A stretch of DNA of 64,000 bases from Arthrospiribacter ruber (GCF_019343195.1 NZ_RPHB01000003.1:186001-250000); one strand, 5' to 3'; counted from the first letter of the stretch, positions 15,112 to 24,816 are shown. Notes: a model not told the origin generated them from the letters alone. Made by a program: numbers and translations.

Positions 15112-15686
15112 AAGACGAGGTCACTCAAGGGATTCCCCAAACTTACATGGACATTGATAAGGCAACCAAAGCAAGTGGCTTTACCATGGCTTCAGATATA
15201 AAGACTTGCTCCTTGCTGAAAACACTCGCAAGTACAAAGCCATCGGGGAGATTCCTTGAACTGGGTACCGGCACAGGCCTGTCAACAGCTTGGATACTTG
15301 ATGGAATGGACAGCAATTCAAGTTTAATTTCGTTCGATAATGATGTAAAGTTTTTGAACATAGCCCGCAAATTTTTGGGTGGAGATCAGCGCTTAAGCTT
15401 AGTGTTTTCGGATGGGGAAGATTGGGTGAACAATAACCTGGAGCTAAAGTTTGACTATATTTTTGCTGATACTTGGCATGGCAAGTACCTTCTATTGGAC
15501 GAAGTATTGGAGATGTTGGAAAAAGGAGGGATTTACATAGTAGATGATATGTTGCCGCAGGAGAATTGGCCTGAAGGTCACCAGGAAAAAGCGAACAATT
15601 TTGTGGACTATCTGGAAAGCAGAAGTGATTTGGTCCTGACAAAACAGAATTGGGCAAGCGGATTGATCATAGCGGTAAAAAAATAG
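15108..15686 (+). CDS. Class I SAM-dependent O-methyltransferase-like protein
   Basis: 192 residues from the ATG at 15108, chosen because it gives the ATGA overlap with DUF2071; a frame start at 15090 would lie inside the upstream gene. The SAM motif FLELGTGTGLSTAW is followed by an acidic strand end (ISFDND), then FDYIFADTWHGKY and GGIYIVDDMLPQENW. The DDM/D-x-W pattern is that of catechol-O-methyltransferase-like enzymes (Methyltransf_24 type). The acceptor is unknown. A terminator hairpin begins at its stop codon. Confidence 0.75.
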   Translation: MKDEVTQGIPQTYMDIDKATKASGFTMASDIKTCSLLKTLASTKPSGRFLELGTGTGLSTAWILDGMDSNSSLISFDNDVKFLNIARKFLGGDQRLSLVFSDGEDWVNNNLELKFDYIFADTWHGKYLLLDEVLEMLEKGGIYIVDDMLPQENWPEGHQEKANNFVDYLESRSDLVLTKQNWASGLIIAVKK

Positions 15687-15711
15687 CCCCTCATACCTGA
15701 GAGGCCATTTT
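15686..15711 (+). terminator. Rho-independent terminator
   Basis: GCCCCTCA-TACC-TGAGAGGC (one mismatch) is followed by CATTTTTCC, directly after the methyltransferase stop and before the convergent gene end at 15732. Confidence 0.6.
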
Positions 15712-15731
15712 TCCTTATCAGCCAAATAAAA

Positions 15732-18700
15732 TTATTCATTAGGCCACTTCATACCTTCGATATAAGGGGCACCTGCATTTTTCATTTCTGACGCCATATC
15801 TGCCAGCGACTGATTGAGCTTTTTCAGCTCTTCTGTTGCTCTTTGGATTTGCTTATTGGCAATCTGCAGGGTTTGTTTGGAAGTCTCGGTAGGCCCGTAG
15901 AGAGAAGTAGAAATACCACGGTTTACTGCGAAAAGCCGCTCGCCAATGGTAGGCGGGGTTTTTTCACCGACCTGTAGTTTGGCAGGATTGCCATAGACCT
16001 CCATGTGTAAGTTGTAGAGTTCGGTTCGTAAGTCATGGAGTTTCGCATCTAATGTGCCTGGTTTGGCCGAAGAATGCTGCAAGGCCTTGCGCATGGCATC
16101 CACTGTTTTTATACTTCGGTCTATATTGATGTCAAGGGCAGAAGCATCTTTTGCTGCTGCTTCGTACGAACGCCAAAAAGCCGCCACCTCATTTTCCGGA
16201 GCTCCTTCCAGGGCTCCCTTATACATTCGCTCAACTTCAAAGGTGATCGGATCATCCAAAGCCGTGGTGACGCCATCTTCACTTTTGTAAAGGGTAGCTG
16301 TGTAAGTTCCGGGAGCCACCATCAGTCCTTTGTCATTGGGTTGCCCTCCACTGATGGTCAAAGCCTGCGGTGCGGGATACCGCAAGTCCCATGAAATCCT
16401 ATGAAAACCCTTTTTCGTTGGGCCTTCTACACGCCTGATTACATTTCCTGAGGCATCCTGTACCAAGATGAAAATTCCGGGCTTTTGCTGAATCTCTTCT
16501 GCTGCTCTTTCCTCCCAACTTGGCATCGGCACATCACGCTCTGCTGCTGTAAGGGATTTTTCTGCAGCTTGCCTTATTTCTGCTTTGGTTTGCAGACCAT
16601 CTTTCAGGTGGTAGGTAAAAACCGCACCAAAGTCCGGGTTTGGCGCTACATAATAGGAAGAACCCTGCGAGCCTTTTTGGCTGTCAAAATTCAAATGTGA
16701 CCGGGGGATATACCACCAGGCTTTACGGGTAGAATAAAGTGAGCCTTCTTTTTGAAGGGAAGCAGTACTGACTTCTCTAAGGACACTGTAATCATCGAAT
16801 ATGAAAAATCCCCGGCCAAAGGATGCTCCTACCAGGTCATTTTCTCTCTTTTGGATTGCCAAATCACGGAAAGAGATCGTAGGAACGCCTCCTTCAAGCT
16901 TGGTCCACTGTCCACCACCATTGATGCTAAAGTACAGGCCATACTCAGTAGCGATAAAGAGCAGTTCAGGTTTTACATGATCCTGTACCAATCTCCAAAC
17001 CATCAGCTTGTCCGGTAGGTTTCCTTTAATCATTTTCCAGGTACGTCCACGGTCTGTACTTTTTACAACGAAAGGACGGTAGTCGCCGTATTTGTGATTG
17101 TCCAAAGAAACATATACTGTATTGGGATCATGTAAATCTGCTTTAATGTCATTGATAAAGGCCCTTTCAGGAACTCCCATACTGCTCACTTCTACTGCAC
17201 GCCAGTTTTTGCCGTCATCTTCTGTGACCTGAAGCAGCCCATCGTCTGTACCTGCGTAGATAAGTCCTTCTACCAAAGGTGACTCGGACAAACTTGTAAT
17301 GGTTCCGTAATTGGACATGGCAAAAACATCCCATGGGGAGTCCCAGCTTTGGGTGGCCCCCATAATCGGCAGACTCAGGCGGTCTTCACCCCGGGTAAGG
17401 TCATCACTGATTGCCTCCCAGCTATCGCCACGGTTGTCTGACTTCCAAACACGGTAGGATGCAAAATACAAGCGGCTGGGAGAATGCGGACTCACGTGAA
17501 TGGGTGCATCCCAGTTGTACCGCTCATGGGGATCATCTTCACCGGCCTGCGGCTGAATATCCACTACTTCCCCGGTAGACATGTCCAATCTGCTGAGTGT
17601 TCCCTGTTGGCGTTCGGCATAGACTATATCGGGATTGCCCGGCTCAGTGGCGGTAGCATGACCGTCCCAGTTGAGCACAAGTTTCCAGTCATAATTTTGG
17701 ATTCCCTGCACATTGTCTGTGCGGGAAGGGCCTCCGTGTGTTCCATTATCCTGAGTCCCGGCGTAGATATTGTAAAATGGCTCTGCATCATCAAGAGAAA
17801 CTTTGTAGTACTGCGTGACGGGTAAATTGGGCATATAGCGCCAATTTTTGGTGAGGTCAAAGCTTTCATAAAGACCGCCGTCAGTTGCTACCATCACATA
17901 GTTGGGGTCGCTTTTCTTGAAAGCCATGCCATGGAAATCGCCGTGGATATGCTCTCTGTTGACAATGTGCCAGTTTTTCCCTCCATCTGAAGAGTATTTC
18001 ATGCTGGCATCCATCATATAGATCAGGTCAAATTGATGAGGAGAGGCAAACAGCTCCATGTAGTAGTGTGGACCTGTGGCACTGGCCACCACATCCGATG
18101 TTTTCTCCCAATTCATGCCCCGATCAGCAGACCGCCAGGTACCACCCGTTCTTCGATCGAGTTCTATGGCAGCGTAGACCACATCCGGTTGCTGCGGAGA
18201 GATGGTCAGCCCTATTTTTCCCATTTTACCGGAGGGAAGACCATTGGTCAGTTGCGTCCATGTTTCTCCTCCATCTTCACTTCTGAAAATACCGTTTTTG
18301 ACCCCTCCGTCCATCATGGCCGCAACTGTCCGCTGCCGCTGCCAGGTGACTGCGTAGATTCTGTCCGGATTTCTTGGGTCTATGGCGATATCCCCTACAC
18401 CTGTGAACTGATCGTCACCTAGGGTTCTTTTCCAGTTTTTGCCACCATCGGTACTTTTGTAAAAGCCTCTTTCGCCACCTGCACTCCACAAGGGGCCTTG
18501 AGCCGCCACAAAAATCACATCGCTGTTGTCCGGATGGACGATGATTTTCCCGATGTGCTCGGAATCTGGTAAGCCACGTTTTTCCCATGTGGTGCCACCA
18601 TCTTCTGAGCGATAAATGCCGTCACCAAATCCGAAGTGACGTCCTCCACCTTCTTCTCCCGTACCTACCCAAATGACCATCGGGTCCGACGGATCAATGG

Positions 18701-19028
18701 TTACACAGCCAATTGAGTATGAGCCCTGTTCATCAAAGATCGGGGTAAAAGTCACCCCTGCATTGGTGGTTTTCCAAACGCCTCCGGAGCCGACAGCGAC
18801 ATACCAAGTGCTTTCGTTGGTTGGGTCAATAGCCACATCTGCTATCCTTCCTGACATGAATGCCGGCCCGATGCCACGGAGCTTCAGTCCGCGAAAAGTT
18901 GTTTCGGAAAACAGTTCATCTACAGCAGCAGGAGCAGCGCTTTCTCTTCTCTGGGCAAACAACAAAGTGCTTAGCCCACAAAGTATTAAGGTCATGAGCC
19001 AAGAAAAATGTTTTGTAGCGTATCTCAT
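15732..19028 (-). CDS. Secreted sortilin/VPS10-like BNR-repeat protein
   Basis: 1098 residues from the ATG at 19028, which begins a typical signal peptide (MRYATKHFSWLMTLILCGLS-TLLFAQ); an ATG at 19061 only adds a polar tail. The first 750 residues form a beta-propeller with many Asp-box motifs (SEDGGTTW, STDGGKNW, SSDGGKNW, STDRGRTW, SINGGGQW). The C-terminal third has a FlgD-like Ig segment (RISWDLRYPAP, GTYTATL) and a helical coiled end. Proteins of this kind in Bacteroidota are exported glycan- or protein-binding, sometimes called VPS10/glycosyl hydrolases. No catalytic residue can be assigned. It stands alone. Confidence 0.8.
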   Translation of the reverse strand: MRYATKHFSWLMTLILCGLSTLLFAQRRESAAPAAVDELFSETTFRGLKLRGIGPAFMSGRIADVAIDPTNESTWYVAVGSGGVWKTTNAGVTFTPIFDEQGSYSIGCVTIDPSDPMVIWVGTGEEGGGRHFGFGDGIYRSEDGGTTWEKRGLPDSEHIGKIIVHPDNSDVIFVAAQGPLWSAGGERGFYKSTDGGKNWKRTLGDDQFTGVGDIAIDPRNPDRIYAVTWQRQRTVAAMMDGGVKNGIFRSEDGGETWTQLTNGLPSGKMGKIGLTISPQQPDVVYAAIELDRRTGGTWRSADRGMNWEKTSDVVASATGPHYYMELFASPHQFDLIYMMDASMKYSSDGGKNWHIVNREHIHGDFHGMAFKKSDPNYVMVATDGGLYESFDLTKNWRYMPNLPVTQYYKVSLDDAEPFYNIYAGTQDNGTHGGPSRTDNVQGIQNYDWKLVLNWDGHATATEPGNPDIVYAERQQGTLSRLDMSTGEVVDIQPQAGEDDPHERYNWDAPIHVSPHSPSRLYFASYRVWKSDNRGDSWEAISDDLTRGEDRLSLPIMGATQSWDSPWDVFAMSNYGTITSLSESPLVEGLIYAGTDDGLLQVTEDDGKNWRAVEVSSMGVPERAFINDIKADLHDPNTVYVSLDNHKYGDYRPFVVKSTDRGRTWKMIKGNLPDKLMVWRLVQDHVKPELLFIATEYGLYFSINGGGQWTKLEGGVPTISFRDLAIQKRENDLVGASFGRGFFIFDDYSVLREVSTASLQKEGSLYSTRKAWWYIPRSHLNFDSQKGSQGSSYYVAPNPDFGAVFTYHLKDGLQTKAEIRQAAEKSLTAAERDVPMPSWEERAAEEIQQKPGIFILVQDASGNVIRRVEGPTKKGFHRISWDLRYPAPQALTISGGQPNDKGLMVAPGTYTATLYKSEDGVTTALDDPITFEVERMYKGALEGAPENEVAAFWRSYEAAAKDASALDINIDRSIKTVDAMRKALQHSSAKPGTLDAKLHDLRTELYNLHMEVYGNPAKLQVGEKTPPTIGERLFAVNRGISTSLYGPTETSKQTLQIANKQIQRATEELKKLNQSLADMASEMKNAGAPYIEGMKWPNE

Positions 19029-19061
19029 AGATTGTTGATTTTGGTAAGACTTATAGTACAC

Positions 19062-19608
19062 TTCTATTAATCTATATCAATTGGTTCAAAAAGTCGCCTA
19101 ATTTGTGGTAAGCGGTTTGGTGACATGTTTGGTGTTAAAAATTATGAGTATCCGGATCCTTGCACTTTAAACCTTAAGAGCCAAACCGTCAACTTTACAT
19201 TTAACAGTAAATTGGGATATTGGAGGGTGGGATGAATTTCGACCGGGCCAGCGCAGGCCTTGAGCGTGGATAGGATTCGAAATTCTTGATTTTTTGGCTA
19301 CTTTTTCATCAAAGCCTGTCCCGAAAATCGGGAGAAAAAGTAGCTTCATAATCAAATTTTGATTAGAATTTATCAGAAAGAACTGGTTCAAAACAATCAA
19401 TGGCTATGTCCGAAGAAGCGGATAATCATGTAAAAAATTATCCAAACCTGACTTTGTATGCATATGGGTATTTTATTTTGAGGGAAAGCCATATTGAAGC
19501 AGTGACAAAAAACAATATAAAGAGTGTCAAGCAAATTCAGGACGTGACATATTGCTTTTTCCTGTTTTTTTCTAAATTACTTGGTAATCGTATCAAACCC
19601 GTACACTT
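19062..19608. repeat. Intergenic region with nested hairpin repeat
   Basis: This 547-bp gap has no convincing gene. At 19297-19344 a perfect 11-bp inverted repeat (GCTACTTTTTC / GAAAAAGTAGC) encloses CATCAAA and a copy of the small hairpin GCCTGTCCCGAAAATCGGGA (19314-19333). The inner hairpin occurs elsewhere in the window, so it looks inserted into the loop of the outer one. The frame at 19400-19612 appears spurious. Confidence 0.6.
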
Positions 19609-20316
19609 ATGAAGTTTAACCTAATTTTATTAGCCTTTTTGGCACTTTCGCTGGTGGCCTGTGAGACCTCGAAGGACAATGGGGAACAGGTCACTGAATC
19701 TTTCGACATTGAAGCAGTCTCCCGTCTGAAGGTCAGTGGTATTTTCAACCTCCATCTCTCTCAGGGAGATCAAGAGTCATTGAGCATAGAGGGTCACCCG
19801 GATTTGATTGCACGCTTTCAGGTCAAGCAAAGGGGAGACTTGTTGGAGCTGCATATTTCAGAAAAAGACAGCAGGACATTCAATAAAAGAGGGGCCAAGG
19901 TCAACCTGACCGTTTCAGACCTCTCTGAGTTGGAGTTTGAGGGGGCGGGAAACATTACCACGGTCTCTGGGCTTGAGCTGAATGATTTCCGCTTGATAGG
20001 AAGGGGAGTGGGAAAGGTCAGTCTTGAGCTTGAAGCCGACCACTTGGACGCGGACCTTAATTTTGTGGGAAGTCTTACCCTAAAAGGGGCAGCCAGGGAA
20101 ATGACGCTGCTGAATGAAGGGATAGGAAATATAGATGCTTCTAAGCTAATTGCCCAAAAGGTGGATTTGATCAGTAAGGGCATAGGAAAAGTAGACGTTC
20201 ACTGTGAGGATGAGCTTTCAATAGAGGTAGATGGAATAGGCTCGGTGGGCTATACTGGCAATCCTACTGTGGTCCATGAAGACATCAAGGGAATCGGTAA
20301 GGTGAATAGGAATTAG
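19609..20316 (+). CDS. Head-GIN domain (DUF2807) lipoprotein
   Basis: 235 residues. A lipoprotein signal peptide ends in the lipobox LVAC (cysteine 18). The rest is a DUF2807 beta-helix: FDIEAVSRLKVSGIFNLHLSQGDQ, DLSELEFEGAGNIT, LIGRGVGKVSLE and GIGSVGYTGNPTV, repeated G-x-G-x-V/I rungs. The family is common in Bacteroidota as envelope proteins of unknown role, often annotated as putative autotransporter adhesins, without experimental support. It is a lone gene between repeat-rich gaps. Confidence 0.85.
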   Translation: MKFNLILLAFLALSLVACETSKDNGEQVTESFDIEAVSRLKVSGIFNLHLSQGDQESLSIEGHPDLIARFQVKQRGDLLELHISEKDSRTFNKRGAKVNLTVSDLSELEFEGAGNITTVSGLELNDFRLIGRGVGKVSLELEADHLDADLNFVGSLTLKGAAREMTLLNEGIGNIDASKLIAQKVDLISKGIGKVDVHCEDELSIEVDGIGSVGYTGNPTVVHEDIKGIGKVNRN

Positions 20317-20460
20317 AATAGATGCTAGATTTGAGACGTGAGATATGAGAATTGAGAAAGGTACCAAGTATAAAGTACAATGTACCAAGAAGGGTTGGAG
20401 TGAGTAATAGGCCTCGTAAATCTTTTAAGACTTAAGACGCAAGACAAAAGACACAAGATG

Positions 20461-20653
20461 GGTTGGAGTATGGAAGAGGCTTCTCCTTGTCACCCCGACG
20501 AAGGAGGGGTCTATTCATGATAGGCAAACATGGATTTTTCACTTCGTTCAAAATGACAAGGTGAAGCATTCTTGGTGTCTTAGCGCCTTCGTGGCAATAA
20601 ATGTTCACGCCTAACCTGTCCCGAAGATCGGGAGACGCAAAGGCGCTAGGCAT
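20461..20653. repeat. 193-bp direct repeat, copy 1
   Basis: It begins GGTTGGAGTATGGAAGAGGC and ends GGCGCTAGGCAT; copy 2 at 20818-21010 differs at only a few bases over the full length (offset 357). It includes the hairpin CCTGTCCCGA-AGA-TCGGGA. The first 40 bases recur at about 23714, before switching to another repeat, so the block is a mosaic of smaller dispersed units. Confidence 0.8.
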
Positions 20654-20817
20654 AAGGTTGGAGTATGAATTAGGCCTTGTCAATCGTAATAAATATATAT
20701 GAGACATGAGATACGAGACGTGAGAAGCTCTGAGTAAGTTGAGGGCCTCGTCATTCGTAAATAATAGATATGAGAAGTGAGACGTGAGATATGAGAAAGG
20801 TATCAAGTACCAAGAAA
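20654..20817. other. Spacer between the 193-bp repeats
   Basis: It contains low-complexity purine-rich units such as GAGACATGAGATACGAGACG (near 20700) and AGCTCTGAGTAAGTTGAGGG, which recur at about 23982-24028. There is no gene. Confidence 0.6.
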
Positions 20818-21010
20818 GGTTGGAGTATGGAAGAGGCTTCACCTTGTCACCCCGACGAAGGAGGGGTCTGTTCATGAAAGGCAAACATGGATTTTTCACT
20901 TCGTTCAAAATGACAAGGTGAAGCATTCTTGGTGTCTTAGCGCCTTCGTGGCAATAAATGTTCACGCCTAACCTGTCCCGAAGATCGGGAGACGCAAAGG
21001 CGCTAGGCAT
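20818..21010. repeat. 193-bp direct repeat, copy 2
   Basis: This is a near-identical copy of 20461-20653. It ends about 90 bp before the end of the S9 peptidase gene. A spurious minus-strand frame (20432-21058) translates both copies into the same 50-residue sequence twice, showing that the frame is driven by the repeat and not by coding. Confidence 0.8.
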
Positions 21011-21099
21011 CAGAAGTCCGAAGGCACAGCCTCCTGACAACATGAATGAAAAGAGCAAAAGACCCCGTCCTTTGCTCCTTTTACTTTTAAGCTCAAAAT

Positions 21100-23523
21100 T
21101 TACTTTCTATTCTTCACATACTTCTCCAACCACTCATGCTGTTCCCAAAGGGTATGTAGGGTGGACTCTTTGGCAGCATAACCATGACTTTCATGAGGAA
21201 GGAACACCAAACGTGTAGTGGCCCCATGACCTTTCAAGGCATTGTAATACCTTTCTGACTGGATAGGGAAAGTACCGGAGTTGTTGTCCGCCTCACCGTG
21301 AATCAATAGGATGGGGGTTTTTACCTTTTCGGCATTCATAAAGGGCGACATGGTGTTGTACACATCAGGGGCTTCCCAATAGGTCCTTTGCTCATACTGA
21401 AATCCAAATGGTGTTAGGGTCCTGTTGTAGGCACCGCTCCGTGCAATCCCCGCTGCGAATAGGTCAGAATGTGACAACAGGTTGGCGGTCATAAAGGCAC
21501 CATAAGAATGACCTCCCACTCCAATCCTGTTCCGGTCTCCTATACCGGCATCTACGATAAAGTCTATCGCCGCTTCGGCATTGGCCACCAACTGCTCCAC
21601 GAAGAAATCATTGGGCTCTTCGTCTCCTTCACCTACAATAGGCATTTCGGTCTGGTCCATGATGGCATAGCCTTGGGTGACCCAGAAAATCGGTGAACCC
21701 CAACTGATACGGGTGAAGGTATATTTGGAACCACGAACCTGTGAGGCCACGGCAGCAGATTTATATTCTCTTGGATAGGCCCACATCAGTACTGGCAAGC
21801 TACCGTCTTTTTCAGGATCATATCCTTCCGGGGTATATACTGTTGCAGACAGGTCCAAGCCGTCATTTCTTTTGTATTTGACCAGCTCCTTTTTGATGCC
21901 TTTCAGCGCTTCATAAGGGTGCTCAAACTCGGTCAGTTGTCTTGGAGCAATCCTTCTTCTGGTATTTACTACCCAATAGTTGGGTTGCAGGTCTGTACTT
22001 TCCTTAAGGGTGACAAATTCAGTAGCATCTGCATTCAGCACTTTTACTACCCTTTCGTAATAAGGGGCTTCAGACCTCCAAAGTATGCGTTCTGATTTCT
22101 TTTTGGTATCAAAAGCAGATAAATAAGGCATGCTTCCTTCCGGAGATCCGCCTTCTGAAGTCATGTAAACCTCATCTCCTTTTCTTTGCAGTACACTTCT
22201 GCCATATTGGTTGGAAGTGAAAACAGGAGTTCCCGGGTCATTGTAGATATCATCTGAGGACCTTTCGATGATTACTGTTGCTTTTTCATCCGGTTTGGAA
22301 GGGTTGATTCTGCTTACCTTTTGCTGTCTGCTGGCAAACCAACCCTCATTAAGTAGGGCAAAATTGTCATCTGACCAATAAATTCCCCTGTACCTGTAAG
22401 CCAAGCTGGCCAGCTTACTTGGTGTAGCCGAAAAAGGCGCATCCAGGGTATAGACGATTTCCCTTTCTTCCATTTCCACCTTGGGATCACCACCGTCCTG
22501 AGCTTCTACCCAATAGAGGGTGGCCGGCTTGTCAGCCCTCCAGGAAATGGATCTAGGGCCTGTAACGGTTGCGTCAAAGCCTGTTGGCCTTACCTCGTCC
22601 AAAGGTATTTCTGCCATTGTTTTGATTTTGCTGCCGCTTTGGTCCCAGATTTCTACATTGTAGGGGAACCTAGAGGCAGGCACCAAGTAGGAAAATGGTT
22701 TTTGGATAAGGTCTACCATGATGTACTGGTCATCCGGAGAAAGGCTGATAGACTTGATCAGTCCAGCTTCACCGACGGGACTAACATTACCATTCAGGTC
22801 GGCTTTCATCACTTGAGAATTCATCAAGAAGGCAAAAACCTCCTCGTCGTATGGGTTTACCAAAAGGTCTTGGTAGGTTCTGGAAGGTGCTGCATTGCCT
22901 ACCGTTTCCTGTACCGTAGGTCCGGATGGGGCCAAAGGAGCTTCTGGCATATTTCCTCTTTGGGGATTGATGCCTTTGAAAATGATGCTGTGGTCAGCAG
23001 TCCAGGAAATGTCTGTGCCGTATACTCCGTTGACGATTTCATCGGTGATTTTTTTGGCTTCAAGGCTTTCCATGTCCACGATCCAGAGGCTGATACCCGT
23101 ATTGCTGGTATTGGTCAGGGCCAGGTATTTCTCATCTTTGGATAGGGAGAAGTTTCCCAGTCTTGGGTTTTCGGGCAGGTTTTTTACCTGGCTTTCTTCA
23201 CCGGAGCGAACATTTTTGACTTTTACATTTTGTATAAAACCACTTCTGCTGGGGCCATTGGTAGCGGGATTGATCCTGATTCCGGCCAATCGAAGCTCAG
23301 GTTGTGCCAGTTCCTCAATGGAAGGGCTTCCTGGCCGCTCTAGAAGGAGCATTTTATCACCTGATCTGGTGAAGTTGACAAAAGGGGTTAGGGGAGCATT
23401 TGCCAGTTCTTCAATCACTTTTGGAGGTGTTTGGTAGGTCAGGGGTTCTTGTGCCCGAGCCTTTCCAAATACCAAAAGAAGAAGCAAAACTGCGGCATAC
23501 CGTGTTCTAAAGATATTATTCAT
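21100..23523 (-). CDS. Secreted S9 family (prolyl oligopeptidase-like) serine peptidase
   Basis: 807 residues with a signal peptide (MNNIFRTRYAAVLLLLLVFGKARAQ). Residues 40-530 are a beta-propeller cap; 560-807 are the alpha/beta-hydrolase catalytic domain with nucleophile S673 in GVGGHSYGAF, D746 in HGEADNNSG and H780 in PHESHGYAA. The layout resembles the S9D glutamyl-endopeptidase group rather than DPP4. It probably degrades peptides in the periplasm or outside the cell. Length and catalytic residues are intact. Repeat-filled gaps lie on both sides, so it is transcribed alone. Confidence 0.87.
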   Translation of the reverse strand: MNNIFRTRYAAVLLLLLVFGKARAQEPLTYQTPPKVIEELANAPLTPFVNFTRSGDKMLLLERPGSPSIEELAQPELRLAGIRINPATNGPSRSGFIQNVKVKNVRSGEESQVKNLPENPRLGNFSLSKDEKYLALTNTSNTGISLWIVDMESLEAKKITDEIVNGVYGTDISWTADHSIIFKGINPQRGNMPEAPLAPSGPTVQETVGNAAPSRTYQDLLVNPYDEEVFAFLMNSQVMKADLNGNVSPVGEAGLIKSISLSPDDQYIMVDLIQKPFSYLVPASRFPYNVEIWDQSGSKIKTMAEIPLDEVRPTGFDATVTGPRSISWRADKPATLYWVEAQDGGDPKVEMEEREIVYTLDAPFSATPSKLASLAYRYRGIYWSDDNFALLNEGWFASRQQKVSRINPSKPDEKATVIIERSSDDIYNDPGTPVFTSNQYGRSVLQRKGDEVYMTSEGGSPEGSMPYLSAFDTKKKSERILWRSEAPYYERVVKVLNADATEFVTLKESTDLQPNYWVVNTRRRIAPRQLTEFEHPYEALKGIKKELVKYKRNDGLDLSATVYTPEGYDPEKDGSLPVLMWAYPREYKSAAVASQVRGSKYTFTRISWGSPIFWVTQGYAIMDQTEMPIVGEGDEEPNDFFVEQLVANAEAAIDFIVDAGIGDRNRIGVGGHSYGAFMTANLLSHSDLFAAGIARSGAYNRTLTPFGFQYEQRTYWEAPDVYNTMSPFMNAEKVKTPILLIHGEADNNSGTFPIQSERYYNALKGHGATTRLVFLPHESHGYAAKESTLHTLWEQHEWLEKYVKNRK

Positions 23524-24147
23524 TTGGGTTGTAATTTTGATAAGAAAGCTGAAAATAACTTTTAGTCTTGTAAATCACAATTTAAAAGATTTGAGATGGG
23601 AGATTTGAGAAAAATATCAAGTACCAAGTACAATGTACCAAGAAGGGTTTGAGTACGAATTAGGTCTCGTAAATCTTTTAAGACATAAGACGCTAGACAT
23701 AAGATATAAGATGGGTTGGAGTATGGAAGAGGCTTCTCCTTGTCATCCTTAGTATTTAACATTTCGGGGAATGTTCAGAAATGGTAATGACTCAGCATGA
23801 CGTAGGTGGCCGGTTGAAGATCTTTATAGGTTTTCAGGCCAATCGGGTATTATCCCGTGGGACTATTCATTTAAAATCTTTGCGTCCTTGCGGGAAAAAA
23901 AGTGGTTCGCGCCAAGGCGCGACGGCGCTAGGCATAAGGTAGGAGTATGTTGAAGGCCTCGTAAATCGTAATAAATAGATATGAGACATGAGATACGAGA
24001 CGTGAGAAGCTCTGAGTAAGTTGAGGGCCTCGTAAATCGTAAATCGTATTTCGTAAATCATTTTAAGACTTAAGACGCTAGACAAAAGACATAAGATGGG
24101 TTGGAGTATGGTGAAGGCCTCGTAAATCGTACTTCGTAAATCCCCAA
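23524..24147. repeat. Intergenic mosaic of dispersed repeats
   Basis: 624 bp without a gene. It holds pieces also found near 12.2 kb (GTCATCCT..., 23742-23791) and near 20.3-20.8 kb (GGTTGGAGTATGGAAGAGGC; GAGACATGAGATACGAGACG; AAGTACCAAGTACAATGTAC), plus GGCGCTAGGCATAAGG at about 23924. The shared pieces occur in different orders, indicating recombination or repeated insertion of small units. Confidence 0.7.
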
Positions 24148-24816
24148 TTAGAGGTTATGCGCTGTAAAGGACTTGGTCATGCCCAGCCATTTTTCCTTAT
24201 ATATTGATGCATTTGGAAAAAGCTTTTTCATTTCCTTTTCATTGATCAGCCTGATTTCATCCAGGTATTGCTGCGCATCTCTTTCGGACCATTTCCTCAA
24301 TCGGCTGATTTTGGTTTTGGTCAGCACCATATAGGTGAGCTTCTTAGGAGCATACTGAATCAAAGGAATGGCATAATGGGCCTCTACAGGAAAGTGTTTG
24401 TTCGGTGTTTGGATAAAATATTTTTTCCCTACACGCATGCATTCCTTGGCCATCTGCTTCTGGTTTTTCCATGTGTATAGGTGTTCTATCACCGAGTTGG
24501 AAAAAACGAGGTCAAAATGTGCATCTTCAAACTGACTTAGATCCGTGGCGTCACCAGCGATGCTTTTGATGCCATAAGGAAGGTTAGATTCAGCTTCCAG
24601 GTTGAGCAGGGTAACTTTTACCCTACCTTCCAAAAGTATATTTTTATCTTCCCAAAAATAGGCTGTGCCACCGACATCGAGAATGTGCACGGTCATGCCT
24701 GCCGGGAAATTCTTATTGATAAGATCTTCAAAGATCTGGAACCTCTTGTGTCTGAGGTTGTATCCCAGAGAATCCGGTTGATCCGAAGAAGCCATTAAGG
24801 CTTTAAAATTATTCAT
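24148..24816 (-). CDS. Class I SAM-dependent methyltransferase
   Basis: 222 residues: the SAM-site strand reads VHILDVGGTAYFW, with acid D47-type end, followed by LLNLEAE, IAGDATDLSQF, and FDLVFSNSVIEHLYTW (post-I motif of Methyltransf_11 enzymes). The second half, IQTPNKHFPVEAHYAIPLIQY, is typical of methyltransferases in glycan clusters. It is divergent from the initiating glycosylphosphotransferase at 25005, so it probably belongs to the EPS locus, modifying a sugar or lipid carrier product. The glycine motif is DVGGT rather than D-x-GxG. Confidence 0.75.
   Translation of the reverse strand: MNNFKALMASSDQPDSLGYNLRHKRFQIFEDLINKNFPAGMTVHILDVGGTAYFWEDKNILLEGRVKVTLLNLEAESNLPYGIKSIAGDATDLSQFEDAHFDLVFSNSVIEHLYTWKNQKQMAKECMRVGKKYFIQTPNKHFPVEAHYAIPLIQYAPKKLTYMVLTKTKISRLRKWSERDAQQYLDEIRLINEKEMKKLFPNASIYKEKWLGMTKSFTAHNL

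Noticed and set aside
19167-19400. 77-codon minus-strand frame in the 19-kb gap
   Set aside because: It reads through the nested hairpin repeat; translation explained by the repeat.
19400-19612. 70-codon plus-strand frame before the head-GIN gene
   Set aside because: It overlaps the real start at 19609, and has no signal or domain; its sequence is AT-rich promoter-like.
20461-21010. CRISPR-like array
   Set aside because: There are only two copies of a 193-bp unit with a 164-bp spacer, not short regular repeats, and no cas genes.
20432-21058. 208-codon minus-strand frame
   Set aside because: The translation contains the same 50-residue stretch twice because it covers both 193-bp repeats.
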